This document shows, one piece after another, positions 62,119 to 64,000 of a stretch of DNA of 64,000 nt (the first letter of the stretch is position 1; each line of letters opens with the position of its first letter). The DNA is from Misgurnus anguillicaudatus (taxonomy: Eukaryota > Chordata > Actinopteri > Cypriniformes > Cobitidae): positions 21,721,001 through 21,785,000 of the forward strand of contig NC_073354.2 in NCBI RefSeq assembly GCF_027580225.2. The letters are read 5' to 3'. Made by a program: the position numbers and the translations under genes. The notes beneath the pieces were generated by a model that saw only the letters and a list, made by a program, of their open reading frames with translations, made no database searches and was not told where the DNA came from.

Positions 62119-62579
62119 CAGTCCCTCCAGAAAAACGCAATTGTGCGATCGCACAATTTATTAAATAATCAGCCAAAGTCCGCATATTTATGCGGGGCTG
62201 CATTTTTTCCAAATACGACGCACTTTCGCCGCATTAATTACAGATTTCAGCGCACAAAATATGCGGGGCTTGCATGATTTCATAATCCCGCCATTTTCGT
62301 AGCAAAAAGTCACATATATATTAGCAGAAAGTTGAAAAATGTTGCATTTACTTCACACAAGCGCAGCCGTGTCCTCTGTTGCCATGGGAACGTTTTGAAG
62401 TGATGTGATTATGTGACGTGAACATCATTGCAGCTTTTGCAAGTTCCGCAATTTCTGCAAATTCCATCGAATGAATTGCATAAATATCCCGCATATTCCA
62501 TCACATTTTTAAAGAAAACGTGCTGCAAAATCGAGGATTTTTGCCCGCAACGATCACAAAAAAACTTCTGGAAGGACTG
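62119..62579. mobile_element. CAGTCCYTCCAGAA MITE
   Basis: 461 bp with ends CAGTCCCTCCAGAAAAACG and AACTTCTGGAAGGACTG. Inverted GTGCGATCGC / GCAACGATCAC motifs lie inside the ends. No clear target duplication, because the SINE starts at its right edge. Confidence 0.75.
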
Positions 62580-62580
62580 A

Positions 62581-63000
62581 CTGAGTTAGGGTTGAGCCTG
62601 GTCAGTATTTGGATGGGTGACCTCCTGGGAAAACCAGGTTGCTGCTGGTAGAGGTGTTGTTGAGACCAGCAGGGGGTGCTCACCCTGTGGTCTGTGTGGG
62701 TCTAAACACGCCAGTATAGTGATGGGGAAACTATACTGTTAAAAAGCACCGTCCTTCGGATGAGATGTTAAACCGAGGTCCTGACTCTCTGTGGTCATTA
62801 AAAATCCCAGGATGTCTTTCGAAAAAGAGTAGGGATGTGCCCCGGCATCCTGGCCAAGCTTGCCCATTGGCCTACTAATCATCCCTTCATATACTAAATG
62901 GTGATATTACTCAGTCTTCTCTCCACTAATAAGCTGGTGTGTGGTGGGCGTTCTGGCGCAATATGGCTGCCGTCACATCATCCAAGTGGATGCTGCACAA
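62581..63000 (+). mobile_element. 5S-rRNA-derived SINE (SINE3-like)
   Basis: The 5' part GAGCCTGGTCAGTATTTGGA, TGGGTGACCTCCTGGGAAAA, CCAGGT matches the internal control region of 5S rRNA. It is followed by the common body GATGAGATGTTAAACCGAGG, TCCTGACTCTCTGTGGTCAT and tail GCTGCCGTCACATCATCCAA. The first part of the 5S head is missing. Confidence 0.85.
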
Positions 63001-63019
63001 GGTCAAACACTATACATCT

Positions 63020-63530
63020 GGCCCCATATTCACAAAAAATGTTACCTTACCACTAGAGAAGGTCCGCTAAATAGCAGTAAAAGTTCCTAGCTAAACTTTT
63101 CCTCCTAAAACCTATTCACAAGCTCCTGAGAACAACTTTTACTAAGGAATGAGTAGAAATCTTAAACTAAGAGTAATTTATTCATTCATATATTGTAGAA
63201 AAAAGTATCATGATGCCATATTCAAATAAAGATTAAAAAAATTTTTTTAAATGAGGACTGTAAAATGTAGGTTAATGACTGTAAATGTAGGTAATAATAC
63301 TTAAACAAGTGAATGTTTATCTTAATTACAGCCTTTTATATGTCTGCATTTCATAAACAACTGTCAAATAAGACGCTTGCAGGGATTCCATGAAATAACT
63401 ATTTGCTTCCTTTTTGCCCAACTTGTATATAAAAAGGCGGCATTTTAGCCATTTTAGTATTGTCTGTCGAACAAAGCTTCGTTAGTACTTCTTTAGAAAT
63501 TCTTAGGAACAGCTAAGTGTACTTCTCTGT
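63020..63530. mobile_element. degenerate CCCCATATTCACAAAA repeat
   Basis: Starts GGCCCCATATTCACAAAAAA and continues with CTAAACTTTTCCTCCTAAAA and TTCACAAGCTCCTGAG. Resembles fish DNA-transposon ends; no right partner fixed. Confidence 0.4.
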
Positions 63531-63782
63531 GCTATTTTGAGATACCATGAATATGAACGTAGATATGCTAAAAGTGTATTTAAAAAATGTATTTAGGTAC
63601 CACTTATTGTAAATTTGAACCCATCTTCGGATCAATGTTGGGTTCAAGTTTAATACAAGTGTTAACTAAATACAGAATACAGAAATAGTATGCTAAAAGT
63701 GCATTTTAGTTTATATTCAAGGTGTCTCAAAATATCACAAATAAATACACTTAGATAATCTTAAAGAAATTTGTGTATATTA

Positions 63783-64000
63783 AAGAGTACCTATTTCATT
63801 GCTAAAACAACTTTATTTTCTGTATTTGTGTTTGTGTGGTTTATGGTTAAAAACACATTATTTTCCACATACCGTACATTTTTGTAGCTTAAGATTTCAC
63901 TCTCTTCCTGAAACGCACGGATTTGAAAAGCTCTGTGTCCCTGATTGGCCAGCTAATCTGTACTTTGTGATCGTCCAGAATACTTGACGACAGCTGGAAA
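63783..64000. mobile_element. GTTTATGGTTAAAAACAC repeat, copy 3, cut by window edge
   Basis: Starts TTAA then AGAGTACCTATTTCATTGC. Matches the copies at 51790 and 52965 through CTGTGTCCCTGATTGGCCAG and runs off the window. Confidence 0.75.

Noticed and set aside
62581..62650. True 5S rRNA gene
   Set aside because: Only the internal control region is similar and the start of the gene is missing; it continues into a SINE body.

Overview
The window is vertebrate nuclear DNA, most likely from a teleost and probably a cyprinid. The evidence is small exons with canonical GT/AG splice sites in large introns, many short non-autonomous DNA transposons (hAT, TTAA-target fold-backs, Tc1 and Harbinger types), a 5S-rRNA-derived SINE and an L2-like LINE tail. 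No bacterial genes, operons or CRISPR arrays are present. Most open frames over 60 codons are chance frames in introns or transposons.

Two host genes are recognisable, both on the minus strand. Positions 51373-61476 hold the last nine coding exons of a SIPA1L1 (SPAR/E6TP1) orthologue, a synaptic Rap GTPase-activating protein. All nine join in frame across canonical splice sites and give about 541 residues ending in the C-terminal coiled coil and a stop; the RapGAP and PDZ domains must lie beyond the right edge. Positions 40420-40530 hold the first coding exon of an RGS6 orthologue (R7 regulator of G-protein signalling). A possible non-coding first exon and promoter lie near 43.0-43.3 kb. The order SIPA1L1 then RGS6 in the same orientation is the order known on human 14q24.2, and this supports both names.

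Layout: 1-40.4 kb reads as RGS6 intron filled with transposon debris; no further RGS6 exon was found. 40.5-43 kb is the next RGS6 intron, 43.3-49 kb is intergenic and repeat-rich, about 49-51.4 kb is probably SIPA1L1 3' UTR, and 51.4-64 kb is SIPA1L1 exons and introns with more repeats.

The most informative part is the transposon stratigraphy. Twelve insertions have exact or near-exact 8-bp target-site duplications. At least six fold-back elements sit at TTAA or a one-base variant. Several insertions are nested two or three deep, and related copies inside the same window act as their empty sites. Nothing here amounts to a new biological system.
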